Below are positions 6,485 through 15,185 of a DNA stretch of 64,000 nt, one piece after another. A model generated the notes under the pieces. It had not been told where the DNA came from. It was given only the letters and a program-made list of their open reading frames with translations, and searched no databases. The DNA is from Terasakiella brassicae (GTDB lineage Bacteria; Pseudomonadota; Alphaproteobacteria; Rhodospirillales; Terasakiellaceae). The stretch spans positions 23,036-87,035 of the forward strand of contig NZ_BMHV01000015.1 in assembly GCF_014641495.1 (NCBI RefSeq). Reading direction: 5' to 3'. The position numbers and the translations under genes were made by a program. Position 1 is the stretch's first letter, and each line of letters begins with the position of its first letter.

Positions 6485-8248
6485 TCAGGCATACGCTGCA
6501 TCATCAATGAGCAACTGAACCGAGGTTCCCCCGCCCCAAGTATCCAGTTTCAATCGTCCCGCGATATGAAACTTTTTACCGCCATGATTTAACAACGCCT
6601 GCCCGAGATCCGTATCCAAGGCCCGAAAGGCTATGGCCTTCAAACGAACCCCATATTGATCGATTAAAAAACAACGTACATGATCTTTACCGACCACATC
6701 AGCGCGTTGCAAAGACATATGGTTTAAAATAAACCGTGGCTGGGGGTTTCCAGCCCCAAAGGGACCAACTTGCTCCAGTTCCTCGACCAAAGCCGGTGTG
6801 GCTGCGCTGGCTGCAATGACACCATCACATTTATAGGTCGGTCGAATATCCTGTTCCTCAATCTGCTGAGAAAGACGTTCATTAAGAAATGCGTTAAAAT
6901 CATCCAGTTTCTCACGATGAACGCTAAAGCCAGCTGCCATTGCATGACCACCGCCTTTTAACAGCAAGCCAGATTGACGGGCCGCAATAATCGTTGTTCC
7001 AAGATCCACCCCCGTCACAGATCGGCCCGATCCATGCCCGATATCATTTTCATCAAAACTGATCACACAGGATGGCAGGCTGTAGCGTTCCTTCAGACGT
7101 GACGCAACAATTCCAATCACACCGGGATGCCAGCCCTGCCCGATGGCTAAAACAACACCACGATGTTCCTGCCCATCAACCTGCTGAATTGCGTCATCCA
7201 AGACAGTCTGTTCAATTTCCTTGCGGTCTTTATTGTAACCATCTAGTTGCGCCGCAATTTCAGACGCCATACGGGCATTATCTGTCGAAAGCAAGGTCGC
7301 CCCCAGATAGGATTCACCGACACGCCCCCCCGCATTCACGCGTGGTCCCAGCACAAAACCGGCATGATAGGCTTCTGGTGTTTCATTGATACCTGCAACA
7401 TCGACCAATGCTGCCAACCCAGGATTGCCACGCCGCGCCATGACCTTTAACCCTTGTATCACAAAAGCTCTGTTCAAACCGACAAGGGGCACCACATCAC
7501 ATACGGTCCCCAAGGCAACCAGATCCAGCAATTGACGTAAATCCGGTTCTTTCCGCCCATCAACAAACCAGCCCGAATCACGTAAAGCGCGGTTGATCCC
7601 AATGGCAAAAATAAACGTCACCCCCACAGCCGCCAATTGGCTGTAGCGGCCATCTTCATCAAGACGTTTTGGGTTAATCACCGACACACAATCGGGTAAT
7701 TTCACCTCGGCCTCGTGATGGTCGACAACGACGACATTTAAACCGATTTCGCGCGCATGGGATAAGGGTTCAAATGCCGTTGTGCCACAATCCACTGTAA
7801 CCACGGTTGTGACACCCTGTTCCTTTAACGCATCCATCGCGGGCGCATTCGGACCATAACCTTCTTCAAGCCGATCCGGGATATAGATGGTCGATTTGGC
7901 GCCAACGGCATTTAAGAAACGGCGAAACAATGCGGACGAGGTCGCACCATCTACATCGTAATCCCCAAAAATGGCAATCAGTTCATCATTCTGAATGGCC
8001 TGACACAAACAATCCACGGCCTCTGCCATGCCTTTAAAGCGGTTTGGATCAGGCAAAAGGTCCCGTAATGTCGGCGTTAAAAAAGTTTGCGCATCGTCCA
8101 GCGCCACATCCCGCGCTGCCATGACACGCCCCGTCAAGGCCGACACGTTCAGCCGTTGCGACAAGGTCATTGCCAAACGTTCATCAAAGGATCGATCCTG
8201 CCAGCTTTTGCCGGAAATGGATGAATCGATATCAAGCAGGTAGGACAC
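6485..8248 (-). CDS. recJ: Single-stranded-DNA-specific exonuclease RecJ
   Basis: A DHH-family 5'-3' ssDNA exonuclease used in RecFOR recombination and mismatch repair. The phosphoesterase motifs are intact: FGDYDVDGATS, VTVDCG, VVVDHHEAE and, in the DHHA1 half, the GGGHAMAAGFSV motif. A C-terminal OB-like region follows. I chose GTG 8248 (587 aa). A frame opening at 8326 would overlap glpX by about 65 bases and add a 26-residue leader unlike RecJ. It starts 14 bases after the glpX stop and is the last gene of the aminotransferase-hom-glpX-recJ operon. Confidence 0.93.
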   Translation of the reverse strand: MSYLLDIDSSISGKSWQDRSFDERLAMTLSQRLNVSALTGRVMAARDVALDDAQTFLTPTLRDLLPDPNRFKGMAEAVDCLCQAIQNDELIAIFGDYDVDGATSSALFRRFLNAVGAKSTIYIPDRLEEGYGPNAPAMDALKEQGVTTVVTVDCGTTAFEPLSHAREIGLNVVVVDHHEAEVKLPDCVSVINPKRLDEDGRYSQLAAVGVTFIFAIGINRALRDSGWFVDGRKEPDLRQLLDLVALGTVCDVVPLVGLNRAFVIQGLKVMARRGNPGLAALVDVAGINETPEAYHAGFVLGPRVNAGGRVGESYLGATLLSTDNARMASEIAAQLDGYNKDRKEIEQTVLDDAIQQVDGQEHRGVVLAIGQGWHPGVIGIVASRLKERYSLPSCVISFDENDIGHGSGRSVTGVDLGTTIIAARQSGLLLKGGGHAMAAGFSVHREKLDDFNAFLNERLSQQIEEQDIRPTYKCDGVIAASAATPALVEELEQVGPFGAGNPQPRFILNHMSLQRADVVGKDHVRCFLIDQYGVRLKAIAFRALDTDLGQALLNHGGKKFHIAGRLKLDTWGGGTSVQLLIDDAAYA

Positions 8249-8261
8249 TATTGGTACGCGC

Positions 8262-9242
8262 CTATTCTTCCAACACGCCAAGACGGGCAAGATCATGGTG
8301 CGCTTCGATAAAACGGATCGTACCACTGCGCGAATTCATAACCAGCGAATGAGTTTGCGCACTATTGCCAGAACGTTGAACACCACGCAACAATGCCCCG
8401 TCCGTCACCCCGGTTGCCGCAAACATCACCTGTCCCTGAACCAGATCATTCAGCGCATATTTACGTTCCAGATCTTCGACACCACTTTCAAAAGCAATAC
8501 GGCGTTCATCCTGATTTCTGAACACCAGTCGCCCTTGAAACTGACCACCGATACATTTTAACGCAACAGCCCCCAGCACGCCTTCCAACGCACCGCCAAT
8601 ACCGATATAAACATCAATCCCGCTGTAGGGTTGGCTGGTGGCTATGACCGCAGAGACATCCCCGTCCGGGATCAGCTTAATGCGCGCACCGGTTTCACGA
8701 ATACTTTCAATAATCCCGACATGGCGTGGGCGTTCCAGGACGCAAACCACAAGGTCGGACACATCGCAACCTTTTGCATCCGCGATTGCCCGTAAATTTT
8801 CTTCCGGTGTGGAATCCAGATCAATAATATTACGGGGCAAGCCACCGCCAACAGCAATTTTATTCATATAGACCGGCGGTGCTTGAAAAAGCTTGCCGCG
8901 TTCCGTCATGGCAACAATAGAAAGGGCATTTGGCCCGCCTTTTGCCGCAGACGTTATACATTCCAGCGGCTCAAGGGCAAAATCAATTTTCGGGCCTTCA
9001 CCAAGGCCCACTTTTTCCCCGGTATAGAGAATGGGATTATGGTCTTTATCCCCTTCCCCAATCACGACACGGCCATCCAGTGACATGGCATTCAAGGCAT
9101 CGCGCAAGGCCTCGGCGGCTGTGCGATCAGCAAGTTCTTCATCACCGCGCCCCATCAAAGAGGAAGACGCTATCGCAGCCGCTTCCGTTGCGCGCACTGC
9201 TTCAAGCGCCAAATTTCGGTTGATACCTGCCAATTGTGACAT
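8262..9242 (-). CDS. glpX: GlpX-like class II fructose-1,6-bisphosphatase with altered active-site motif
   Basis: A 326-aa protein colinear with class II fructose-1,6-bisphosphatase (gluconeogenesis, cytoplasm). Overall family features are clear: the N-terminal 'RNLALEAVRATEAAAIASS', 'DRPRHVGIIESIRETGARI', 'DGDVSAVIAT' and 'MFAATGVTDGALLRGV'. The metal/substrate loop is unusual: the family's DPLEGT reads EPLECI here (residues 91-96), GEGERDEAP reads GEGDKDHNP (62-70) and GGAPEGVL reads GGALEGVL. The Glu of the loop is kept but the Asp, Gly and Thr are not. Catalysis may therefore be altered or lost. It lies between hom and recJ, an arrangement I recall from other Rhodospirillales. Confidence 0.88.
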   Translation of the reverse strand: MSQLAGINRNLALEAVRATEAAAIASSSLMGRGDEELADRTAAEALRDALNAMSLDGRVVIGEGDKDHNPILYTGEKVGLGEGPKIDFALEPLECITSAAKGGPNALSIVAMTERGKLFQAPPVYMNKIAVGGGLPRNIIDLDSTPEENLRAIADAKGCDVSDLVVCVLERPRHVGIIESIRETGARIKLIPDGDVSAVIATSQPYSGIDVYIGIGGALEGVLGAVALKCIGGQFQGRLVFRNQDERRIAFESGVEDLERKYALNDLVQGQVMFAATGVTDGALLRGVQRSGNSAQTHSLVMNSRSGTIRFIEAHHDLARLGVLEE

Positions 9243-9274
9243 CAGCCAATCACTCCATTTTATATTTTGCCCGC

Positions 9275-10567
9275 CTAGAAATCTTCAATACGGATCATAC
9301 GGGGCGTTTCAACGACACTGTCCAAGGCGGCAATCCCGTTCAATGCATTCAGCATGGACTGTTCACTGGTTTCATGCAAGGTCAAAACCAACGGCACAGG
9401 CTCCCCCGGTGCGCGATTACGCTGAACGATTGTTTCCATCGACACATTGTTCGCTTTCAACACGCCCGCGACATCGGCAAACACACCCGGTTCATCAACC
9501 ACCATCAAACGCACATAGTAAGACCCATTGTGTCCTGTCAACGGTGCTGATTTTAGTTTTTCCAGTTTATCTGCTGCTACAGAAAAAGTCGGAACCTTTA
9601 CGCCGCGCGCAACATCGACCAAATCACCGACAACGGCTGACGCAGTTGGGCCTTCACCGGCACCACGACCTTGCAGGACAACCTGATCGACAAAGTTTCC
9701 TTCAACGACAACAGCATTGAAAACACCTTCCACTTGCGAAATTGGCGCCTTTTTAGACACCATACAAGGATGAACACGCTGTTCTACCGACCCATTTTGA
9801 CGCGAGGCAATCCCCAACAATTTAATGCGGTAACCCAATTCTTCGGCAAATTCGATATCAACGGGCGATACGTGGCGGATACCTTCGGTTTGCACACCGT
9901 CAAAATCCACCTCGCAACCAAAGGCAACGCTGGTCAAAATCGCAAGTTTATGTGCCGCATCAATGCCATCCACGTCAAATGTCGGATCGGCTTCGGCATA
10001 GCCAAGGTCTTGGGCTTCAGACAAGATTACATCAAAATCGCGCCCGGTTTCGCGCATATTGGTCAGCATGTAGTTACAGGTCCCATTCAGGATACCGTAA
10101 ACGCGTTCAACGCCATTGCCAGCCAACCCTTCACGCAAGGCTTTGATAATAGGAATCCCGCCTGCCACAGCCGCCTCATACATAATCGAGACACCTTTGG
10201 CCTCTGCTGTTTTGGCCAGTTCGGTTCCGTGATGGGCAATCAAGGCTTTGTTGGCTGTTACGACATGCTTGCCGTTTTCAAGTGCTTTTTCACACAATGC
10301 TTTTGCAATGCCGTCTGATCCACCGATCAATTCGACAACAACATCGACCTCGTCATCAAGGGCCATATCAACCGGATTGTCATACCATGTAAACGGGGCC
10401 AGAGACACGCCGCGATCGCGATGACGATCACGAGCACTCACCGCGCAGACTTCGATCGCGCGACCAGAACGGGCCGTGATGATATCTTTATTATCACTCA
10501 ATACTTTAATAACGCCCGCGCCGACAGTTCCCAATCCGGCGATGGCAATTTTCAATGGTTTATTCAT
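9275..10567 (-). CDS. hom: Homoserine dehydrogenase with C-terminal ACT domain
   Basis: A 430-aa enzyme that reduces aspartate semialdehyde to homoserine on the path to threonine and methionine. The N-terminal Rossmann fold starts with 'IAGLGTVGAGV' (about residues 9-19). The catalytic domain contains 'GGIPIIKALREGLAGN', 'GILNGTCNYMLTNM' and 'DLGYAEADPTFDVDG'. Residues about 350-430 form an ACT regulatory domain ('VDEPGVFADVAGVLKANNVSM'), consistent with threonine feedback. It follows the aminotransferase by 45 bases and precedes glpX by 32, all on the minus strand. Confidence 0.95.
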   Translation of the reverse strand: MNKPLKIAIAGLGTVGAGVIKVLSDNKDIITARSGRAIEVCAVSARDRHRDRGVSLAPFTWYDNPVDMALDDEVDVVVELIGGSDGIAKALCEKALENGKHVVTANKALIAHHGTELAKTAEAKGVSIMYEAAVAGGIPIIKALREGLAGNGVERVYGILNGTCNYMLTNMRETGRDFDVILSEAQDLGYAEADPTFDVDGIDAAHKLAILTSVAFGCEVDFDGVQTEGIRHVSPVDIEFAEELGYRIKLLGIASRQNGSVEQRVHPCMVSKKAPISQVEGVFNAVVVEGNFVDQVVLQGRGAGEGPTASAVVGDLVDVARGVKVPTFSVAADKLEKLKSAPLTGHNGSYYVRLMVVDEPGVFADVAGVLKANNVSMETIVQRNRAPGEPVPLVLTLHETSEQSMLNALNGIAALDSVVETPRMIRIEDF

Positions 10568-10612
10568 GGTTCACTTAATCTGAAGACAAAAGAAAACAAA
10601 AATCGAAAAAAT

Positions 10613-11809
10613 TTACAGAGCTTCGCCCGTATTATGCGTTCGCATAAAGGTTTTGATATTACGTACGGCTTGGCGAATACGATGAACGTTTTCGACCAGT
10701 CCAATTCTGACATAACCTTCGCCATGCTCACCAAATCCAACACCCGGTGCAACCGCCACTTGCGCTTCTTTCAATAACAGTTTTGAAAATTCCAGAGAGC
10801 CCAAATGTGCGAATTTTTCAGGGATCGGCGCCCATGCAAACATTGTTGCAGGCGGGCTGGGAACATCCCATCCCGCCGCAGCCAAACCTTCGATCAAGAC
10901 ATCGCGACGTTTTCTATAAATATCCCGGATTTCATCCACACAATCCTGCGGACCATTCAAGGCAGCGGCAGCGGCGACCTGAACAGGCGTAAAAGCACCG
11001 TAATCAAGATAGGATTTAATCCGTGTCAACGCGCTGATCAGTTCTTTATTACCTGTTGCAAAACCGATACGCCAACCTGCCATCGAATAGGTTTTCGACA
11101 TTGATGTAAATTCAACAGCCACATCCCAAGCGTTTTTAACTTGCAGAATGCTCGGCGGCGGATTGTCATCAAAATAGATTTCTGAATATGCCAAGTCCGA
11201 CAATATCCAGATATTCTGAGAACGGCAAAAATCAACAATCTCTTCATAGAAAGCCAAGTCACAAACACAGGCTGTCGGATTGCTTGGAAAGTTCAAAACA
11301 ACTGCAGACGGCTTAGGTAAGCTATGCTGAACAGCACGCTTTAACGCCTCAATCATCTCTTCACCCGGATAAGCCGGAATATTACGAATAGATGCACCCG
11401 CAATCATAAAACCAAAATGGTGAATGGGATAAGACGGGTTTGGCACCAAAATCACGTCACCCGGTGTGGTAATCGCAGACGCCAAGTTCGCCAGACCTTC
11501 TTTCGATCCGAGCGTCACAACGGTTTCTGTTTCCGGGTCCACGCTCACACCAAATCGACGTTCATAATATTCTGCATGAGCTTTGCGTAAGCCTTTAATA
11601 CCACGAGAAACCGAATAGCCGTGTGTCTTAGGATTACGAACCGTTTCAACCAATTTCTCAACAATATGCGGCGGTGTTGGTGTATCCGGGTTCCCCATAC
11701 CGAAATCAATGATGTCTTCCCCCGCCGCTCGCGCCGCCGCCTTCATTGCATTCACTTCAGCAAAGACGTAGGGGGGCAAACGTTTGATACGGTGAAAATC
11801 TTGTACCAT
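10613..11809 (-). CDS. Class I/II PLP aminotransferase (AlaC / LL-DAP aminotransferase-like)
   Basis: A 398-aa fold-type I aminotransferase. Characteristic segments are 'DFGMGNPDTPTPPHIVEKL', 'GSKEGLANLASA', 'NFPSNPTACVCD', 'SDLAYSEIYFD' and the PLP-lysine motif SMSKTYSMAGWRIGF. The same gene before hom is found in other alphaproteobacteria and is variously annotated as alanine transaminase (AlaC) or LL-diaminopimelate aminotransferase. The context with homoserine dehydrogenase points to aspartate-family or branched amino acid metabolism but does not settle the substrate. It is the first gene of the operon; an unusual dyad lies about 40 bases upstream of its start. Confidence 0.9.
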   Translation of the reverse strand: MVQDFHRIKRLPPYVFAEVNAMKAAARAAGEDIIDFGMGNPDTPTPPHIVEKLVETVRNPKTHGYSVSRGIKGLRKAHAEYYERRFGVSVDPETETVVTLGSKEGLANLASAITTPGDVILVPNPSYPIHHFGFMIAGASIRNIPAYPGEEMIEALKRAVQHSLPKPSAVVLNFPSNPTACVCDLAFYEEIVDFCRSQNIWILSDLAYSEIYFDDNPPPSILQVKNAWDVAVEFTSMSKTYSMAGWRIGFATGNKELISALTRIKSYLDYGAFTPVQVAAAAALNGPQDCVDEIRDIYRKRRDVLIEGLAAAGWDVPSPPATMFAWAPIPEKFAHLGSLEFSKLLLKEAQVAVAPGVGFGEHGEGYVRIGLVENVHRIRQAVRNIKTFMRTHNTGEAL

Positions 11810-11846
11810 GACCTCAGGAGACCTTCTTCATAGGGTTAAAATAAAA

Positions 11847-11909
11847 TAGGCTTTCCGCCAAAATAGCAGACATGTGTTAGACCACATGAACGCCAAAACG
11901 GAAAGCCTA
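11847..11909. repeat. Nested dyad between the lipoprotein gene and the aminotransferase gene
   Basis: An 11-base perfect inverted repeat, TAGGCTTTCCG (11847-11857) with CGGAAAGCCTA (11899-11909), encloses a second hairpin CATGTG/CACATG (11871-11876 and 11883-11888). On the minus strand the outer arm is followed by TTTTATTTTAA, so it could end the lipoprotein transcript; the branched form is more elaborate than a simple terminator. Confidence 0.65.
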
Positions 11910-11943
11910 AAATTGGGCTTGCAGACGATTTTCTTATAAAAAA

Positions 11944-13101
11944 TCAGTAATCCACAAAAATTTCCGTCCGGCGGTTCCCCGCCTCACCGGATGGCATGAC
12001 TTCTTGATAGAGCGGCTGACGATCGGAAACACCCCCCACAAAGAGATGTTCCCCCGGTAAACCCAAGTTCAAAAGCTGACGAGCAACACGGTCTGCGCGT
12101 CCCATAGACATCTTGGCATTAACTAACTCATGTTTCTGAACAGGCATATTCTGTGTCCGGGAACTGGCATGACCAACAACGCGAATAACACCGCCTTGCT
12201 GCTGATGAATACTCACAACTTCCTTGAGAATGCGGATATCTTCCTGTGTCAAATTTGCAGAACCATTGCCAAATTGAATGGTTGCGACCTGAAAAGAACC
12301 ATTAAACATTGACGGATTAAAGCTGGACAACGATTGCGCCCGACCTTCAACCACGACTGGCGGCTCAATCATCATAGCAGACGACAGTGTATCATACGCA
12401 TCGCTTTGTACAGTCTGAGTCAAAGAGGCATAACGCTGTTGTTGGGCAGGTTGCATATAACTTGGGACCTGCCGATCAACACCTGTGCTGGATACGACAA
12501 CCGTTTCATAAGGATGCATGCCATATGCAAGCGTATCACTGCGTCCCATCGTCGTTACATTTTGATCCGGACGTGTCTGCGCAATATTTGCCGCATAAAT
12601 CTCGCTTACGCTTCGCGTATCCGTTTGACCAACCGGTTGAGCCGTTGTTGTCGGCGGTGTCAGTTTTAATTTAGGTGTTGCCGGTGAGCTTTCCGGCACA
12701 CCATTTGCGATCACGACAGGTTTTTGTGACTCTAAGGATTGTGAACTGACGGGCGTACTGGGTGCCGCTTTGGGCGCGGGTGCCTGAACGACTTCAGCCG
12801 TTTTTTCTTCACCAAGCGGGTTCACCACCTCACCTTGACGCATAATGGGTTCGCCATATTTGCCTTGTGGGGCTTGTGCGGCCACAAAACCGGAACCGAC
12901 TGCTTTTTGCTCGCCACCGCTCTGCACAGTTCCCTCAGCCGTCATATCGGCTTCATCGTCGGAGAAATATTCGACGGATGAGCGATACCATTCCACCGGA
13001 TTCACCGCATCGGGAACCGAAGAACAACCGACCAACAGCAAAGGTGCTGTCAATACTGCGGCTTGCGTCAAAAGCTTTTTCTTAAGCATTTTGGTGAACA
13101 T
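11944..13101 (-). CDS. OmpA-family lipoprotein with long linker
   Basis: A 385-aa envelope protein. The N-terminus carries a lipoprotein signal ending in the lipobox LLVGC (Cys about residue 26). Residues about 30-265 are a low-complexity Pro/Ser/Thr/Gln-rich linker. The C-terminal ~110 residues form an OmpA/peptidoglycan-binding domain: 'ANLTQEDIRILKEVVSIH', 'IRVVGHASSRT', 'NAKMSMGRADRVARQLLNLGL' and 'GNRRTEIFVDY'. It probably anchors the outer membrane to peptidoglycan through diaminopimelate binding. A GAGGAA ribosome-binding site precedes the ATG at 13101. The transcript appears monocistronic. Confidence 0.88.
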   Translation of the reverse strand: MFTKMLKKKLLTQAAVLTAPLLLVGCSSVPDAVNPVEWYRSSVEYFSDDEADMTAEGTVQSGGEQKAVGSGFVAAQAPQGKYGEPIMRQGEVVNPLGEEKTAEVVQAPAPKAAPSTPVSSQSLESQKPVVIANGVPESSPATPKLKLTPPTTTAQPVGQTDTRSVSEIYAANIAQTRPDQNVTTMGRSDTLAYGMHPYETVVVSSTGVDRQVPSYMQPAQQQRYASLTQTVQSDAYDTLSSAMMIEPPVVVEGRAQSLSSFNPSMFNGSFQVATIQFGNGSANLTQEDIRILKEVVSIHQQQGGVIRVVGHASSRTQNMPVQKHELVNAKMSMGRADRVARQLLNLGLPGEHLFVGGVSDRQPLYQEVMPSGEAGNRRTEIFVDY

Positions 13102-13219
13102 TATTCATTCCTCGTTGATTCGCCCCAAGATGGAGGTGCTATTTTGCCCATTTCGCCGTTACACTAGCACGACTGTTACTCGCAATCTAAACCATTAGCA
13201 TCATAAGGTTAATAGCAAA

Positions 13220-13756
13220 TTATTTTTTTTTCGACTTTTCTGCTTTAAGATACTCAGCTGCAACCTCAACATAGTGATCCGTCCCCAGTTTCAGGCCTGC
13301 AATTTGCTCTGCGCTCAAGTCTCGCATTTTCTTTGCCGGATTGCCGCCCCATAGCTCACCCGACTTGACCCGCTTGCCCGGTGTCACCAATGCGCCAGCG
13401 GCGACCATCGCCCCGCCTTCGATAACTGCACCATCCAAAACAACCGCACCCATACCGACAAACGCACCATCTTCCAGTGTGCAACCATGTATTACGGCGT
13501 TATGACCAACCAATACATCATCCCCAATGTATGTACCAAAACGATCCGCCGTTACATGAACAATTGTACCATCCTGAATGTTTGAACGTGCCCCAATGCG
13601 GATTTTTTCAACATCACCACGCAGAACACAGCCATACCAAATGCTTGATTGTGCACCGATTTCGACATCACCAATAAGGACCGCGTTTTCCGCAATAAAG
13701 GCATCCTGTGCGATTTTTGGTGTCATACCCTTATAAGAACGAAGGAGAGGTTTCAT
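13220..13756 (-). CDS. Gamma-class carbonic anhydrase-like hexapeptide protein
   Basis: A 178-aa left-handed beta-helix protein of the YrdA/PaaY/CaiE-like group. Hexapeptide repeats run through residues about 20-140. The metal-site pattern of gamma carbonic anhydrase is recognisable in 'SIWYGCVLRGDVEKIRIG', 'NIQDGTIVHVT' and 'VGHNAVIHGC', giving His ligands and the conserved Arg, Asp and Gln. It likely binds Zn or Fe as a cytoplasmic trimer; whether it hydrates CO2 is not shown. It starts 22 bases after the alpha/beta hydrolase stop and may be cotranscribed with it and the isochorismatase-like gene. The C-terminus ends KAEKSKKK. Confidence 0.88.
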   Translation of the reverse strand: MKPLLRSYKGMTPKIAQDAFIAENAVLIGDVEIGAQSSIWYGCVLRGDVEKIRIGARSNIQDGTIVHVTADRFGTYIGDDVLVGHNAVIHGCTLEDGAFVGMGAVVLDGAVIEGGAMVAAGALVTPGKRVKSGELWGGNPAKKMRDLSAEQIAGLKLGTDHYVEVAAEYLKAEKSKKK

Positions 13757-13778
13757 ATTTTATTCCCTTATTTTGAAC

Positions 13779-14477
13779 TCAGTTTTGCAGCCAATAACGC
13801 AACAATGCCGTCACGGCCTCCGGCTGTTCCATTGTCGATAAATGTCCACAATTTTCAATTTCCACCAACGCAGCCTGCGGCAATGCCCGTGCCATATCCC
13901 GTGCAATTTTAGGAGGGGTCATTGTATCTTGCCGCCCGACAAGAACCAATGTCGGACATGAAACCGTCCCCAGCATATCAGCATAGTCCATTCGGTTCAG
14001 CAAGGCGGTTTGCTGACGTAAGAATCCATTGACCCCGACACGATGGGCCATCGCATCAATTGTTTTGACCAATTCTGCATCTTCATATCGCGATGGATGA
14101 ATCAAGCGCCCTAAAATGCTATTCATCACCTCGCCCAATCCATGATCTTTTGCCAGTTCCATAGCCGAACGTCTGTAGTCTGCATGTTCGGGCAAATCCG
14201 CATAAGGTGATGCATCCAACAAGGCAAGCCGGGTGACACGCTCAGGCGCACGTTTATAAATTTCCAATGCGACATATCCACCCATTGACAATCCGGCTAC
14301 ACTGAACTTGCCTTCAGGGATAAGGGCCAACGCGTTTTCTGCAAAAGACTCAATGCTGTCACCTTGTGTAAAGTCGGCAACTTTCAAATTACACTCAGGG
14401 CCGAGATATTCCAACTGATGACGCCATAAACTACGATCACACAGAAGCCCCGGCAGCAAGAGAACCGTTTCCTTCAT
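13779..14477 (-). CDS. Alpha/beta-fold hydrolase
   Basis: A 232-aa serine hydrolase. The nucleophile elbow is GLSMGG (Ser about residue 83), the oxyanion region is near LLPGLLCD at the N-terminus, and the catalytic His lies in 'ENCGHLSTMEQPEAV'. I chose ATG 14477 (protein starting MKETVLLLPG), which has a GGAAAG site; a longer frame from 14558 would overlap the preceding gene by 62 bases. The family covers esterases, lactonases and dehalogenases, so no substrate is assigned. It follows an isochorismatase-like gene on the same strand. Confidence 0.85.
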   Translation of the reverse strand: MKETVLLLPGLLCDRSLWRHQLEYLGPECNLKVADFTQGDSIESFAENALALIPEGKFSVAGLSMGGYVALEIYKRAPERVTRLALLDASPYADLPEHADYRRSAMELAKDHGLGEVMNSILGRLIHPSRYEDAELVKTIDAMAHRVGVNGFLRQQTALLNRMDYADMLGTVSCPTLVLVGRQDTMTPPKIARDMARALPQAALVEIENCGHLSTMEQPEAVTALLRYWLQN

Positions 14478-14496
14478 ATTGTTATCTTTCCATTTT

Positions 14497-15045
14497 TTAT
14501 TTAATGAGCGGTAAAACTTGCTTAAACTGGTCTGTACCGGCGCGTCCCAACCATTCAAACAAGACCATTTCAGTGCTTACGATTTGTGCACCGCATTGGC
14601 GCATACGTGCCAATGCCAACTCTTTATTATCCATCGTGCGCGAGGCCACCGCATCCGCCACAACAAAGACCTGATAGCCTTCATCCAATAAATCCAGCAC
14701 TGTTTGCAACACGCAAACATGCGTCTCCATACCACCAACAATCAATTGATGACGCCCGGATTGCGCAAGTCTCTGTTGGATAGCCCCCTCCCCCATGCAA
14801 GAAAATGTCATCTTTTCAAAGACGCATGTTTCATCAATTAAGTTGGAGAGTGCTTTAACGCTATGCCCAATGCCTTGCGGATATTGTTCGCTGACTAACG
14901 AGGGAACTTCAAGCAGGTTTGCCGCCTGTAACAGCTTCGCATTATTGGCAATTGCCGTCTCGCCATTGCTCATAGCGGGCGCTAGTTTCTCCTGAACGTC
15001 GATTACAAAAAGCAGACTGTTGGTTGCTGAAATCCGATGCGCCAT
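14497..15045 (-). CDS. Isochorismatase-family cysteine hydrolase (YcaC-like)
   Basis: A 182-aa protein of the isochorismatase-like hydrolase superfamily. It has the catalytic Asp in 'LFVIDVQEKLAPAM' (about residue 16), a Lys in 'FEKMTFSCM' and the nucleophile Cys in 'GMETHVCVLQTVLDLL' (about residue 112), followed by 'VADAVASRT'. This complete Asp-Lys-Cys triad indicates an active amidase-type enzyme. The closest recalled relatives are YcaC-type hydrolases of unknown natural substrate. It is the first gene of a probable three-gene operon with the alpha/beta hydrolase and the gamma carbonic anhydrase. Confidence 0.85.
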   Translation of the reverse strand: MAHRISATNSLLFVIDVQEKLAPAMSNGETAIANNAKLLQAANLLEVPSLVSEQYPQGIGHSVKALSNLIDETCVFEKMTFSCMGEGAIQQRLAQSGRHQLIVGGMETHVCVLQTVLDLLDEGYQVFVVADAVASRTMDNKELALARMRQCGAQIVSTEMVLFEWLGRAGTDQFKQVLPLIK

Positions 15046-15185
15046 AGCTGTTTACCCCATTTTATTAATCCATTTTGCAGACAATCTAACCTACTTTGAA
15101 AGCACAGGGAAGGAGCATGATCATTGACTTCTGAGCATAATCACCTAATATCCGGCAACAAACGATATTGAGGAAAGATGTATTT

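Noticed and set aside
9031..10318. Two long + strand frames (about 229 and 215 codons) over glpX and hom
   Set aside because: Antisense to genes with strong family motifs; low-complexity His/Pro/Arg-rich or implausible translation.
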